Shown: piece by piece, positions 14,767-21,985 of the stretch
Layout of the letters: every line of letters begins with the position of its first letter
How positions within the stretch are numbered: position 1 is the stretch's first letter
NCBI GenBank assembly: GCA_045617525.1
Contig: JAZLIT010000248.1
Location: 1-21,985 of the forward strand
Direction of reading: 5' to 3'
Source: JAZLIT01 sp045617525
GTDB taxonomy: Bacteria; Bacillota; Bacilli; Bacillales_A; Planococcaceae
Length of the DNA: 21,985 bases
Notes under the pieces: generated by a model
Databases searched by the model: none
What the model was told of the DNA's origin: nothing
Seen by the model: the letters and a program-made list of their open reading frames with translations, nothing else
Translations under genes and position numbers: made by a program

Positions 14767-14823
14767 ATAGTAAGGGGCAAAGATGAAGTTTTGGCGAGGA
14801 TAAATCTTAAGTTTTTCTTAAGA
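14767..14823 (-). promoter_or_regulatory. Candidate activator-dependent promoter of the carboxypeptidase gene
   Basis: Minus strand TACTAT (14772-14767) with a poor -35 (GCCAAA, 14795-14790). Two CTTAAG copies (14817-14822 and 14806-14811) sit 11 bp apart, one helical turn, just upstream of the -35. This layout fits a dimeric OmpR-type response regulator. Confidence 0.35.
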
Positions 14824-15098
14824 ATTTTTTTAATGGAAACCCGCGAACAAAGTAACTAGGATACAGATACGCCTACTAAAAAAAATACGGGTGTAATGAA
14901 ATGTATAGTAGAGATTTGATACTGTAATAATATTGCGAAACTAACATATTAAGGATGTTGGAAAAATTTTTTTTCGGCTAACAATAATTTTATTATGACC
15001 CTAATTTTTCTTTATAAACCCCGTAGTATTAGGCTTTTGAAACGAATCATCATAGCAAAGAGGGGAGAAAAAATTTCCGTTATTTAAAATAAATAATC
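14824..15098. other. AT-rich intergenic stretch without a recognisable gene
   Basis: No open frame with a ribosome binding site was found. A possible weak stem pairs ACCCC (about 15018) with GAGGGG (about 15060). Runs of A and T are frequent. Confidence 0.5.
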
Positions 15099-15127
15099 TA
15101 GACAAACGACAATTCATGTTATATACT
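15099..15127 (+). promoter_or_regulatory. Promoter of the cold-shock gene
   Basis: TAGACA (15099-15104), 17-nt spacer, TATACT (15122-15127), close to the sigma-A consensus. The start near 15134 leaves a leader of about 130 nt before the start codon. Confidence 0.65.
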
Positions 15128-15154
15128 AAGGTTAGTTAAAAAAGTTACACCTTG

Positions 15155-15222
15155 AATTCACCTATTACAAAGAGTAATCGTGTATTTCGGTACTTTTTGT
15201 AATATGTGAATTTTTTCTTTTT
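15155..15222 (+). promoter_or_regulatory. Terminator-like hairpin in the csp leader RNA
   Basis: Arms AATTCAC-C-TATTACAAA-G-AGTA (15155-15176) and TACT-T-TTTGTAATA-T-GTGAATT (15191-15212) form a stem of about 20 pairs with two mismatches and a 14-nt loop, directly followed by a U-rich run (to 15222). It lies inside the transcribed leader, upstream of the ribosome binding site. It could act as an attenuator or as a temperature-sensitive structure. Confidence 0.6.
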
Positions 15223-15263
15223 AGAAGAACATGTATTAAATTTAATTATTGGAGGTCATTTAA

Positions 15264-15464
15264 ATGACACAAGGTACAGTAAAATGGTTTAACTCAGAAA
15301 AAGGTTTCGGATTCATCGAAGTTGAAGGCGGAAGCGACGTATTTGCTCACTTCTCAGCTATTCAAGGCGAAGGTTTCAAAACTTTAGAAGAAGGTCAAAA
15401 AGTTGAATTCGAAATCGAAGAAGGCAACCGCGGACCACAAGCTACAAACATCGTTAAACTTTAA
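15264..15464 (+). CDS. Cold-shock protein (CspA/CspB family)
   Basis: A 66-residue single-domain cold-shock protein. RNP1 is KGFGFIEV (13-20) and RNP2 is VFAHFSAI (26-33); the protein ends ATNIVKL as usual. It binds single-stranded RNA and DNA as a chaperone, melting secondary structure at low temperature or in general growth. ATG at 15264 has GGAGG (15251-15255) 8 nt upstream. It is monocistronic with a structured leader and a strong terminator. Which Bacillus paralogue (CspB, C or D) it matches cannot be decided from the sequence. Confidence 0.95.
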   Translation: MTQGTVKWFNSEKGFGFIEVEGGSDVFAHFSAIQGEGFKTLEEGQKVEFEIEEGNRGPQATNIVKL

Positions 15465-15499
15465 TTCTTAGGAATTTAAAATAGCGTATTATGTAGAAC

Positions 15500-15534
15500 A
15501 GAAAGCCACCCTATTTATAGGGTGGCTTTCTTTA
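15500..15534 (+). terminator. Terminator of the cold-shock gene
   Basis: AGAAAGCCACCCTA (15500-15513) pairs with TAGGGTGGCTTTCT (15518-15531), followed by TTTAT. The stem is perfect and GC-rich. Confidence 0.85.
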
Positions 15535-15539
15535 TGGTT

Positions 15540-15825
15540 ACACGGCAATTCATAGCATGTCTCCTCTTTACATATGGTTCGGCACGGGACTCTTTTCGCT
15601 TTCGCGTCTAAATCAACTTGCTTATCTCCTGGAATTCGCGGTCTCCCCTACTTAACGAAGTATATTCAAATGCAAGTTCCCCATTATATATGTTCTGCTT
15701 AGAAATCCCCTCATTTCTATAAATTAGCCTAATGATTGTGAAGAATTGTTACTTAATTTAATCTGAAGAATCAGTTTAATGTAATAAATAGTCAACTTTT
15801 GAGAACACTAAATTGAGGTGTTTTT
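15540..15825. other. Gene-free interval with local GC-rich patches
   Basis: No complete gene was recognised. The first half has higher GC than its surroundings. On the minus strand a frame of about 53 codons (15489-15647) is open but has no usable start codon. A hairpin TAGAAAT / ATTTCTA lies at 15700-15719. The last about 50 bases probably hold the promoter of the next gene, but no clear pair of boxes stands out. Confidence 0.4.
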
Positions 15826-16530
15826 ATGAAAAAAATTCTTAGTTTAATTATTGCCCTTTCTCTTATTAGTGCTTTAACCAAAGCTAAAGCAGTCATAAAT
15901 GAATATGAGAAAATTGCTAAGTCTGATTTAGCGGGTGTTATCCTTTATGCAAGAAAGATGGATGGATTATATACAGATTTTAAAATCGATTTTCAAGGTG
16001 GCATCCTTTTAAAGCCTTATTGGATAAACACAATAAGGCCTACTTGGTTTCCCGAGATTATTTATGAGGATATAAATCGAGATGGAAAGAAAGAGCTTGT
16101 CATAATTTTGACTAAAGCTACTGGTACAGGAGTTTTACAACGGGAAGCTCATGTTTTCCATATTCAACAGCAAAAATGCGATAAAACGGCGCAGATTGTG
16201 CTGCCAGTTGAAGTACTTGTTGAAGATCCAATCGCGATAGTATTGAAAAATGTTAAGACCGAGTTATCACCGAAAAAAGCTAATATTGGTATTGGTGATA
16301 AGATATATACAATTGATATAATACCTAATGGGATTCAACCGAAACTTCTATTTGAGGATATATACTTTGGTAATATTATCAACTTTGAAATAAAAAACAA
16401 TCAACTTGTTGCCAAAATCGGAGGGCAAATCTCTCCAGCAGGAGGAGATATAGGTGATATTGAAATTAGGTATACATTCAAAGATAAAATGTATCAAGCA
16501 AAATCAATTGAATTTAAACCCAATAAATAG
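15826..16530 (+). CDS. Secreted protein of unknown function with an EF-hand-like loop
   Basis: A 234-residue protein with a typical signal peptide: MKK, hydrophobic core 4-17, small residues and likely cleavage after AKA (residue 22). Near residues 81-94, YEDINRDGKKELVII has the D-x-N-x-D-G-x-x-E calcium-binding loop found in FG-GAP/VCBS-type repeats, here as a single copy. The rest is predicted beta-rich (many alternating hydrophobic residues) with one Cys at 118. I do not recognise a named family. ATG at 15826 follows GAGGTG at 7 nt. It is a single-gene unit. It is presumably exported and folded outside the membrane. Confidence 0.75.
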   Translation: MKKILSLIIALSLISALTKAKAVINEYEKIAKSDLAGVILYARKMDGLYTDFKIDFQGGILLKPYWINTIRPTWFPEIIYEDINRDGKKELVIILTKATGTGVLQREAHVFHIQQQKCDKTAQIVLPVEVLVEDPIAIVLKNVKTELSPKKANIGIGDKIYTIDIIPNGIQPKLLFEDIYFGNIINFEIKNNQLVAKIGGQISPAGGDIGDIEIRYTFKDKMYQAKSIEFKPNK

Positions 16531-16534
16531 CTAC

Positions 16535-16575
16535 AAAAAGACGAACAACTATAAGTTAGTTGTCCGTCTTTTTTA
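16535..16575. terminator. Bidirectional terminator between the secreted-protein gene and parC
   Basis: AAAAAGACGAACAACT (16535-16550) pairs with AGTTGTCCGTCTTTTT (16557-16572) with one mismatch. U-tracts follow on both strands; it serves two convergent genes. Confidence 0.85.
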
Positions 16576-16581
16576 TACTCT

Positions 16582-19008
16582 CTATTTCTTCGCGATGTAA
16601 GCACGCGTTAATTCTCCATCAGATGTTGTATCGATTCGTAATGAACCATTTGAATAGCGATCTGCTCGTGTTAAATTCACAATAGCAATCGATTCTTGGA
16701 CACCCTTCTCTGTTTCAAGTGCAATAGTATCAGAGAAATTACCTAGCAATACAGTGTAAATACGATGTGGATTTGATTTTAACTCTTTTAATATTACACC
16801 ACCGCGTTTAGCGCGTCCTGTTACATCAACTTCAGCTAAGCTCATGCGTTTTACTGCGCCACGCTGTGTAATAACAATTAAATCTTTATCTATACCTGCT
16901 GCAAGTATATTCGCCGCAGCTACATACTCACCCTCTTTTAACACTAATCCTTTAACGCCACCTGTTTTAACACCAGTTGGCGGTAATTCCTCTAATGCGA
17001 AACGAACGGTAAAGCTTGTGTTTGCTGTTAATATTACTTCTCCAGACTCACTGATTAACTGTGCGACAATCATTTCGTCGTCACCTTTAATATTCATTGT
17101 TTTCATCGCTTTTGAGTAGCGTGATACTAAATAATCTGCAAGTAATGAACGCTTCACCTGGCCATTTTTTGTGGCAGTGAAGATATATTTATTTGGTTGC
17201 TCGAACTTTTCAATCCCGATGACAGAAATGATTTCTTCGCTCGTATCTAATGTCACGATGCTTGAAATATGCTGACCAAGGTCTTTCCACCTGATTTCAG
17301 GTAACTCGTGAACCGGCTGGTAAATGTAATTGCCGCGATTTGTGAAGAGTAATAAATGATGCTGCGTATTCAGGTTTTGCTCGTATAGCAGATAATCAGA
17401 CTCTTTCATCGCGAAATCTTTCCCGTTTGAAGCGGAATGTGAACGAAGGCTTGTACGTTTTACGTAACCATCTTTTGTTACGGTTACGACAACTTCTTCA
17501 CTTGGTACAAGGACATCAAGTGTTACTTTAATTTCCTCGATTTCAGCCTCGATTGATGACAAACGAGGCGCAACAAAGCGTTTACGAATATCAAGTAATT
17601 CCGTTTTAATAACTTTGATTAGCTTTTTCTCATCTTGTAAAATCGCCGTAAGCTTCACAACAAGTTCATTTAATTCATTTTGTTCGTTTTGAAGTTCTGT
17701 AATGTCGGTATTCGTCAAACGATATAGTTGTAAGCTAACGATTGCTTCAGCTTGAATTTCTGTAAAACCGAATTTCGTTTGGATGTTTGTTTTAGCATCT
17801 TTTTTATCCTTCGATTCACGGATTGTTGCGATAACCGCATCAAGGACAGATAAAGCTTTCATTAAACCTTCTACAATATGTAAACGGTCTTCCGCACGTT
17901 TTAAATCGAATTGCGAGCGCTTTGTGATGATTGTCTTTTGGTGATCGATATACGCATCAAGTAATAATGGAAGCGTCATCATCGTTGGGCGACGGTTATG
18001 GATTGCAATCATATTGAAGTTGTACGAGACTTGCAGGTCAGAAATTTTATATAGGTAATTTAAAATACCTTGTGCAGGTACATCTTTTTTCAACTCAACG
18101 ACAATGCGAAGCCCGGTACGATCTGATTCGTCGCGGATTTCTGAAATGCCATCTAATCGACGGTCATTTACACGTGTTTCGTCCATTTTTCGAATCATAT
18201 TTGCTTTATTTACTTCGAACGGAATTTCGGTAATAACGATTTGCTCTTTATTCCCTTTAATTTTTTCGATTTCAGCTCTTGAACGAATAATAATTTTCCC
18301 TTTACCCGTTGCATATGCTTTCTTAATACCGTCTAAACCTTGAATAATCCCCCCTGTTGGGAAGTCTGGTCCTTTAATAACGGTCATTAATTCATCGAGT
18401 GTACAGTCCTTGTTGTCTAAACGCATTAATACGGCGTCTAGCGCTTCATGTAAATTATGGGGTGGAATATCTGTCGCATAACCAGCAGATATCCCTGTTG
18501 CTCCGTTAACAAGTAAATTCGGGAAACGTGACGGTAAGACAGTTGGTTCCATATCTTGATCGTCAAAGTTTGGCACGAATTCCACTGTACCTTTATTAAT
18601 ATCGCGTAATAATTCGCCTGCAATTGCTGAAAGACGTGCTTCCGTATAACGCATCGCGGCTGGTGGATCACCATCAACTGAACCGTTATTCCCGTGCATT
18701 TCAACTAGCATATTGCGGCTTTTCCAGTCCTGACTCATACGTACCATAGCCTCGTACACTGACGAGTCACCATGTGGATGGTAGTTACCGATTACATTTC
18801 CGACCGTTTTAGCGGATTTACGGAATTGTTTTTCATGCGTATTTCCCTCGTGGAACATCGCGTATAAAATACGGCGCTGTACAGGCTTTAGGCCGTCACG
18901 TGTATCAGGCAGTGCACGGTCTTGAATAATATATTTAGAGTAACGGCCGAAGCGGTCACCCATTACTTCTTCTAGTGGTAAATCTTGAAATTTTTCAACA
19001 AATGCCAT
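16582..19008 (-). CDS. parC: DNA topoisomerase IV subunit A
   Basis: The 808-residue breakage-reunion subunit of topoisomerase IV, which unlinks replicated chromosomes. Visible: the N-terminal RALPDTRDGLKPVQRRILYAM, the helix-turn-helix quinolone region YHPHGDSSVYEAMVRM (residues 77-92) and the catalytic tyrosine Y121 in AAMRYTEARLS. A coiled-coil tower region and a C-terminal beta-propeller with repeats such as VVTVTKDGYVKRTS follow. Positions S82 and E86, equivalent to S80 and E84 of S. aureus GrlA, carry the usual sensitive residues. It starts 2 nt after the parE stop, and its Shine-Dalgarno (GAGGAGG) lies within the end of parE, so translation is coupled. Confidence 0.97.
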   Translation of the reverse strand: MAFVEKFQDLPLEEVMGDRFGRYSKYIIQDRALPDTRDGLKPVQRRILYAMFHEGNTHEKQFRKSAKTVGNVIGNYHPHGDSSVYEAMVRMSQDWKSRNMLVEMHGNNGSVDGDPPAAMRYTEARLSAIAGELLRDINKGTVEFVPNFDDQDMEPTVLPSRFPNLLVNGATGISAGYATDIPPHNLHEALDAVLMRLDNKDCTLDELMTVIKGPDFPTGGIIQGLDGIKKAYATGKGKIIIRSRAEIEKIKGNKEQIVITEIPFEVNKANMIRKMDETRVNDRRLDGISEIRDESDRTGLRIVVELKKDVPAQGILNYLYKISDLQVSYNFNMIAIHNRRPTMMTLPLLLDAYIDHQKTIITKRSQFDLKRAEDRLHIVEGLMKALSVLDAVIATIRESKDKKDAKTNIQTKFGFTEIQAEAIVSLQLYRLTNTDITELQNEQNELNELVVKLTAILQDEKKLIKVIKTELLDIRKRFVAPRLSSIEAEIEEIKVTLDVLVPSEEVVVTVTKDGYVKRTSLRSHSASNGKDFAMKESDYLLYEQNLNTQHHLLLFTNRGNYIYQPVHELPEIRWKDLGQHISSIVTLDTSEEIISVIGIEKFEQPNKYIFTATKNGQVKRSLLADYLVSRYSKAMKTMNIKGDDEMIVAQLISESGEVILTANTSFTVRFALEELPPTGVKTGGVKGLVLKEGEYVAAANILAAGIDKDLIVITQRGAVKRMSLAEVDVTGRAKRGGVILKELKSNPHRIYTVLLGNFSDTIALETEKGVQESIAIVNLTRADRYSNGSLRIDTTSDGELTRAYIAKK

Positions 19009-19010
19009 CT

Positions 19011-20978
19011 TTAATCCTCCTCATGTTGGATGAATTCATTTTCTAAAATACTCGCATCATCTTCCATGCCGAAGTTTACATTTGATTCAATCCATTTACG
19101 GCGCGGTTCTACTTTATCGCCCATCAATGTTGTTACCCGACGCTCTGCTCGTGCACCGTCCTCGATTTTAACGCGGATCAATGTACGTGTTTCAGGGTTC
19201 ATCGTTGTATCCCATAATTGGTCGGCGTTCATCTCACCTAACCCTTTATAGCGTTGTAGCATATAGCCTTTACCGATTTTGCTAATGGCACCTTGTAATT
19301 CTACTTCTGTCCAAGCGTACTGCATCACCTCTTTTTTTCCAACACCTTTGGAAACTTTATAAAGTGGTGGTAAGGCGATATATACTTTACCAGCTTCGAT
19401 AAGTGGACGCATATAACGATAGAAGAATGTTAATAGTAGCACCTGGATGTGTGCGCCGTCTGTATCGGCATCGGTCATGATGACTACTTTATCGTAGGCA
19501 GCATCTGCAATTGTAAAGTCTGCTCCTACACCGGCACCGATAGTATGGATAATCGTTGCAATCTCTTCATTTTTCATAATGTCTTGGAGCTTTGCTTTTT
19601 CCGTGTTAATTACTTTCCCACGTAGCGGTAGAATGGCTTGGAAGCTACGGTCACGCCCTTGCTTCGCAGATCCACCAGCAGAGTCACCTTCCACTAAGTA
19701 TAATTCGTTTTTGGCAGCATTTCGTGATTGAGCTGGTGTTAGCTTACCAGATAACAGCGTACTTGCCTTTTTCTTTTTGCCATTACGTGCGTCATCTCTA
19801 GCTTTACGTGCAGCCTCGCGTACTTGCTGTGCGCGAATTGCTTTTCGAACAAGCGAAGATGATAGCTCGGCGTTCTCTTCTAGTACATACATCAGTTTTT
19901 CGCTGACAACGATATCAACTGAAGAACGCGCTTCACTCGTACCAAGCTTACCTTTTGTTTGGCCCTCGAATTGTAAGATATTCTCAGGAATACGAACGGA
20001 AACAATCGCAGCTAAGCCTTCTCGAATGTCCGAACCCTCTAAATTTTTATCTTTTTCTTTAAGGAGGCCGACTTTACGTGCATAATCATTGAAAACACGT
20101 GTCATAGCAGCTTTAGCACCGGTTTCATGGGTACCACCGTCACGTGTACGAACATTATTAACAAAAGATAAAATCGTTTCTGAATAGCCATCATTAAATT
20201 GGAAGGCAAACTCTACCTCAATTTCCTGTTGTATACCTTCAACATATTTAACTGGGTGAAGGACATCCTTCTCTTCGTTTAAGTATGTAACGAAAGCCTC
20301 AATCCCGTTTTCATAATGGAAAATGTCATGATTTCCATCCGGGCGCTCATCAATTAGCTCAATTTTTAAACCTTTAAGTAAAAATGCAGATTCTCTTAAT
20401 CGCTCTGCTAGCGTATCGTAATTATATTTTGTTACAGAGAAAATTGTTTCATCTGGTAAGAAATGAACGAGTGTCCCGACTTCCTTTGTGTTGCCAAGTA
20501 CTTCGAGTGTTGTAAAGGGTTTCCCCCCATTTTCAAAACGTTGACGGTGCAGTTTTCCGTCTCGGTGAATTGATACTTCTAAAAATGTCGAAAGTGCATT
20601 TACTACAGACGAACCTACACCGTGTAGACCACCAGACGTTTTATAACCACCTTGTCCGAACTTCCCACCTGCGTGTAAAATCGTGAAAATAACTTCAGGA
20701 GTGGGCTTGCCCATCTTATGCATACCTGTAGGCATACCGCGCCCAAAATCTCGAACGCTTATACTATTATCCTTGTGAATTTTAACGATGATATGAGCGC
20801 CATATCCGGCAAGTGCTTCATCAACCGCATTGTCTACGATCTCATAAACTAAATGATGAAGGCCTCGGCCATCTGTTGACCCTATATACATCCCAGGACG
20901 TTTTCTTACGGCTTCTAAGCCTTCTAATACTTGAATGGCGTCGTCATTATATGCGAGCCCAGGCTGATTTTTTGCCAA
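19011..20978 (-). CDS. parE: DNA topoisomerase IV subunit B
   Basis: The 655-residue ATPase subunit of topoisomerase IV. It has the GHKL ATPase site (E46 and N50 in YEIVDNAVDEALAG, D77 in DFGRGMP, glycine loop GGLHGVG 116-122), the transducer with QTKGKLGT, the TOPRIM metal site (E430 in LVEGDSAGG, D503/D505 in MTDADTDG) and PLRGK. It is ParE rather than GyrB by its partner and by gene order (plsY-parE-parC as in B. subtilis). The start is TTG at 20978 with GGAGGGG upstream; no ATG is suitably placed. It is the first gene of the parEC operon, behind a promoter with a LexA-like box. Confidence 0.96.
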   Translation of the reverse strand: MAKNQPGLAYNDDAIQVLEGLEAVRKRPGMYIGSTDGRGLHHLVYEIVDNAVDEALAGYGAHIIVKIHKDNSISVRDFGRGMPTGMHKMGKPTPEVIFTILHAGGKFGQGGYKTSGGLHGVGSSVVNALSTFLEVSIHRDGKLHRQRFENGGKPFTTLEVLGNTKEVGTLVHFLPDETIFSVTKYNYDTLAERLRESAFLLKGLKIELIDERPDGNHDIFHYENGIEAFVTYLNEEKDVLHPVKYVEGIQQEIEVEFAFQFNDGYSETILSFVNNVRTRDGGTHETGAKAAMTRVFNDYARKVGLLKEKDKNLEGSDIREGLAAIVSVRIPENILQFEGQTKGKLGTSEARSSVDIVVSEKLMYVLEENAELSSSLVRKAIRAQQVREAARKARDDARNGKKKKASTLLSGKLTPAQSRNAAKNELYLVEGDSAGGSAKQGRDRSFQAILPLRGKVINTEKAKLQDIMKNEEIATIIHTIGAGVGADFTIADAAYDKVVIMTDADTDGAHIQVLLLTFFYRYMRPLIEAGKVYIALPPLYKVSKGVGKKEVMQYAWTEVELQGAISKIGKGYMLQRYKGLGEMNADQLWDTTMNPETRTLIRVKIEDGARAERRVTTLMGDKVEPRRKWIESNVNFGMEDDASILENEFIQHEED

Positions 20979-20997
20979 ATTTCTTCCCCTCCAAAAA

Positions 20998-21053
20998 CAA
21001 ACGAACGTTCGATTATGCTATTTATCGTACTTGTAATAGCCATGCTTTGTCAA
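20998..21053 (-). promoter_or_regulatory. parE promoter with a LexA (SOS) box
   Basis: Minus strand TTGACA (21053-21048), 18-nt spacer, TACGAT (21029-21024), start near 21016. Just downstream CGAACGTTCGTTTG (21011-20998) fits the Gram-positive LexA/DinR pattern CGAAC-N4-GTTYG at every fixed base. It lies between the start point and the ribosome binding site. Confidence 0.6.
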
Positions 21054-21116
21054 TATAAGCTACGCTAAACGTAAGTTCTATTGTATCATCTAATTAAGGT
21101 GTTTGAAAGTTACCGT

Positions 21117-21146
21117 TTGAATACATTTTTTACTTTATCCTATAAT
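21117..21146 (+). promoter_or_regulatory. Candidate promoter of plsY
   Basis: TTGAAT (21117-21122), 18-nt spacer, TATAAT (21141-21146). It implies a leader of about 110 nt, in which I see no clear structure. Confidence 0.45.
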
Positions 21147-21261
21147 TTCCTATATGCAAAAGTAAATAACTTCTTTTAAAATCTTATAAAACAATGTAAA
21201 ATGACTATTACATAGTATTAGTACCAACTATTAACTTTTTTTCAGAGAAAGGGGCTATAAC

Positions 21262-21864
21262 TTGATTAATGCAATCGTAATTATATGTGCATATTTAATC
21301 GGCTCTATCCCGTCGGCCTTATGGATTGGCAAAACATTTTATAATACGGACGTTCGCGATCATGGTAGTGGCAACTTAGGTTCTACGAATACATTTCGCG
21401 TTTTAGGTAAAAAAGCCGGCGCAATCGTAATGACTATCGACATCTTAAAAGGGACGGCTGCTGTGCTCTTATTAGTTCTTCCAGTATTTAGTGATGTAAC
21501 AGTTCATGCGTTGCTGTTAGGAATTATCGCAGTGTTTGGCCATATGTTCCCTGTTTTTGCTGGGTTCCGTGGGGGAAAAGCAGTTGCAACTTCGGCTGGT
21601 GTTCTATTAGGTTACGCTTGGCCGTTATTTTTACTTTTGGTAGTGGTCTTTTTAGTATCATTAAAGTTAAAGAAAATGGTAAGTTTATCTTCAATCACGG
21701 TTGCTGTTGTCGGCTTAATTTATTCAGCCATCTACTTAATTGTGACAGGCGATTATGCGCTGCCAATTTTAGTGCTCGTGTTAGCAATGTTTATTATTTA
21801 TCGTCACCGTGACAATATTAAACGTATTAAAAATGGTACAGAACCCAAAGTAACGTGGATTTAA
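21262..21864 (+). CDS. plsY: Acyl-phosphate:glycerol-3-phosphate acyltransferase
   Basis: A 200-residue polytopic membrane enzyme that transfers an acyl group from acyl-phosphate to the sn-1 position of glycerol-3-phosphate, the first step of phospholipid synthesis in this group. The three PlsY motifs are present: YLIGSIPSALWIGK (11-24), HGSGNLGSTNTFR (34-46) and GHMFPVFAGFRGGKAVATSAG (93-113). Five hydrophobic segments are seen and the length is normal. The start is TTG at 21262 with AGAAAGGGG 7 nt upstream; no closer ATG exists. It is divergent from parE-parC, the same order as in B. subtilis. Confidence 0.95.
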   Translation: MINAIVIICAYLIGSIPSALWIGKTFYNTDVRDHGSGNLGSTNTFRVLGKKAGAIVMTIDILKGTAAVLLLVLPVFSDVTVHALLLGIIAVFGHMFPVFAGFRGGKAVATSAGVLLGYAWPLFLLLVVVFLVSLKLKKMVSLSSITVAVVGLIYSAIYLIVTGDYALPILVLVLAMFIIYRHRDNIKRIKNGTEPKVTWI

Positions 21865-21870
21865 CTATGT

Positions 21871-21904
21871 AGCTCTTCCCTAATTGGGAGGGGCTTTCCT
21901 TTTC
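21871..21904 (+). terminator. Terminator of plsY
   Basis: AGCTCTTCCC (21871-21880) pairs with GGGAGGGGCT (21886-21895), including two wobbles, with a 5-nt loop, followed by TTCCTTTTC. Confidence 0.7.
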
Positions 21905-21921
21905 GAAAGGTGGGCTATTTG

Positions 21922-21985
21922 ATGAAGATTATTATTAAGGATGAAGCATTAAAATGGTTTTATGATGAAATGGAGGCTATGCCGG
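21922..21985 (+). CDS. HesB-like (YneR-type) protein, 5' fragment
   Basis: Only the first 21 codons lie in the window: MKIIIKDEALKWFYDEMEA then MP. ATG at 21922 follows GAAAGGTGG. The start resembles the HesB/IscA-like YneR proteins of Bacillus, which sit next to plsY in B. subtilis, so position and N-terminus agree. The A-type fold and its cysteines lie beyond the window edge and cannot be checked. Confidence 0.6.
   Translation, partial: MKIIIKDEALKWFYDEMEAMP

Noticed and set aside
14805..14832. CTTAAG inverted pair followed by T-run as a plus-strand terminator
   Set aside because: No plus-strand gene lies upstream, and the stem is only seven A/T-rich pairs; a regulatory reading for the minus-strand gene fits better.
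19777..20085. 102-codon open frame opposite parE
   Set aside because: A shadow of parE codon use with low-complexity Ser/Arg composition and no ribosome binding site.

Overview
The window is low-GC Firmicutes chromosome: short intergenic gaps, strong AGGAGG-type ribosome binding sites, many TTG starts and U-tailed intrinsic terminators. The right end carries the plsY / parE-parC neighbourhood next to a HesB-like (YneR) gene, an arrangement known from Bacillus subtilis and relatives. Protein style and the mix of families (YwbE, CspA, YfjL-like, TSUP, BcrA-type ABC) suggest the Planococcaceae side of Bacillales (Lysinibacillus/Solibacillus-like). The genus is an inference.

Left part (1-3300): two intact, mutually paralogous ABC-2 type permeases are followed by a broken ATP-binding gene, a terminator, a decayed LAGLIDADG homing endonuclease and an inverted-repeat element. 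This is the decayed, accessory-looking patch of the window. From 3300 to 9273 lies mostly housekeeping or accessory single-gene content: a SAM methyltransferase, an MFS exporter, a TSUP exporter in operon with a DUF218 membrane protein, a membrane-anchored protein of unknown function and an M20 (CPG2-like) metallopeptidase. Several promoters here carry a clean inverted repeat on or beside the -10 or -35 element, which suggests dedicated repressors.

Middle part (9509-14740): a three-gene ECF sigma / zf-HC2 anti-sigma / YfjL-like operon whose sigma gene appears to start at an AUU codon. Next come a RimJ/RimL-type acetyltransferase, an ABC exporter (BcrA-type ATPase plus ABC-2 permease, overlapping genes), a YwbE protein and a VanY-type D,D-carboxypeptidase whose promoter has CTTAAG repeats one helical turn apart.

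Right part (14741-21985): a cold-shock protein with a structured leader of about 130 nt holding a terminator-like hairpin, a secreted protein with an EF-hand-like loop, topoisomerase IV (parE-parC, with a LexA-like box at the promoter), divergent plsY, and the start of a HesB-like gene. I saw no rRNA, tRNA, CRISPR array or intact transposase. I did not find a clear new defence or biosynthetic system. The most notable signals are the AUU start, the csp leader, the operator-like repeats and the decayed homing endonuclease.
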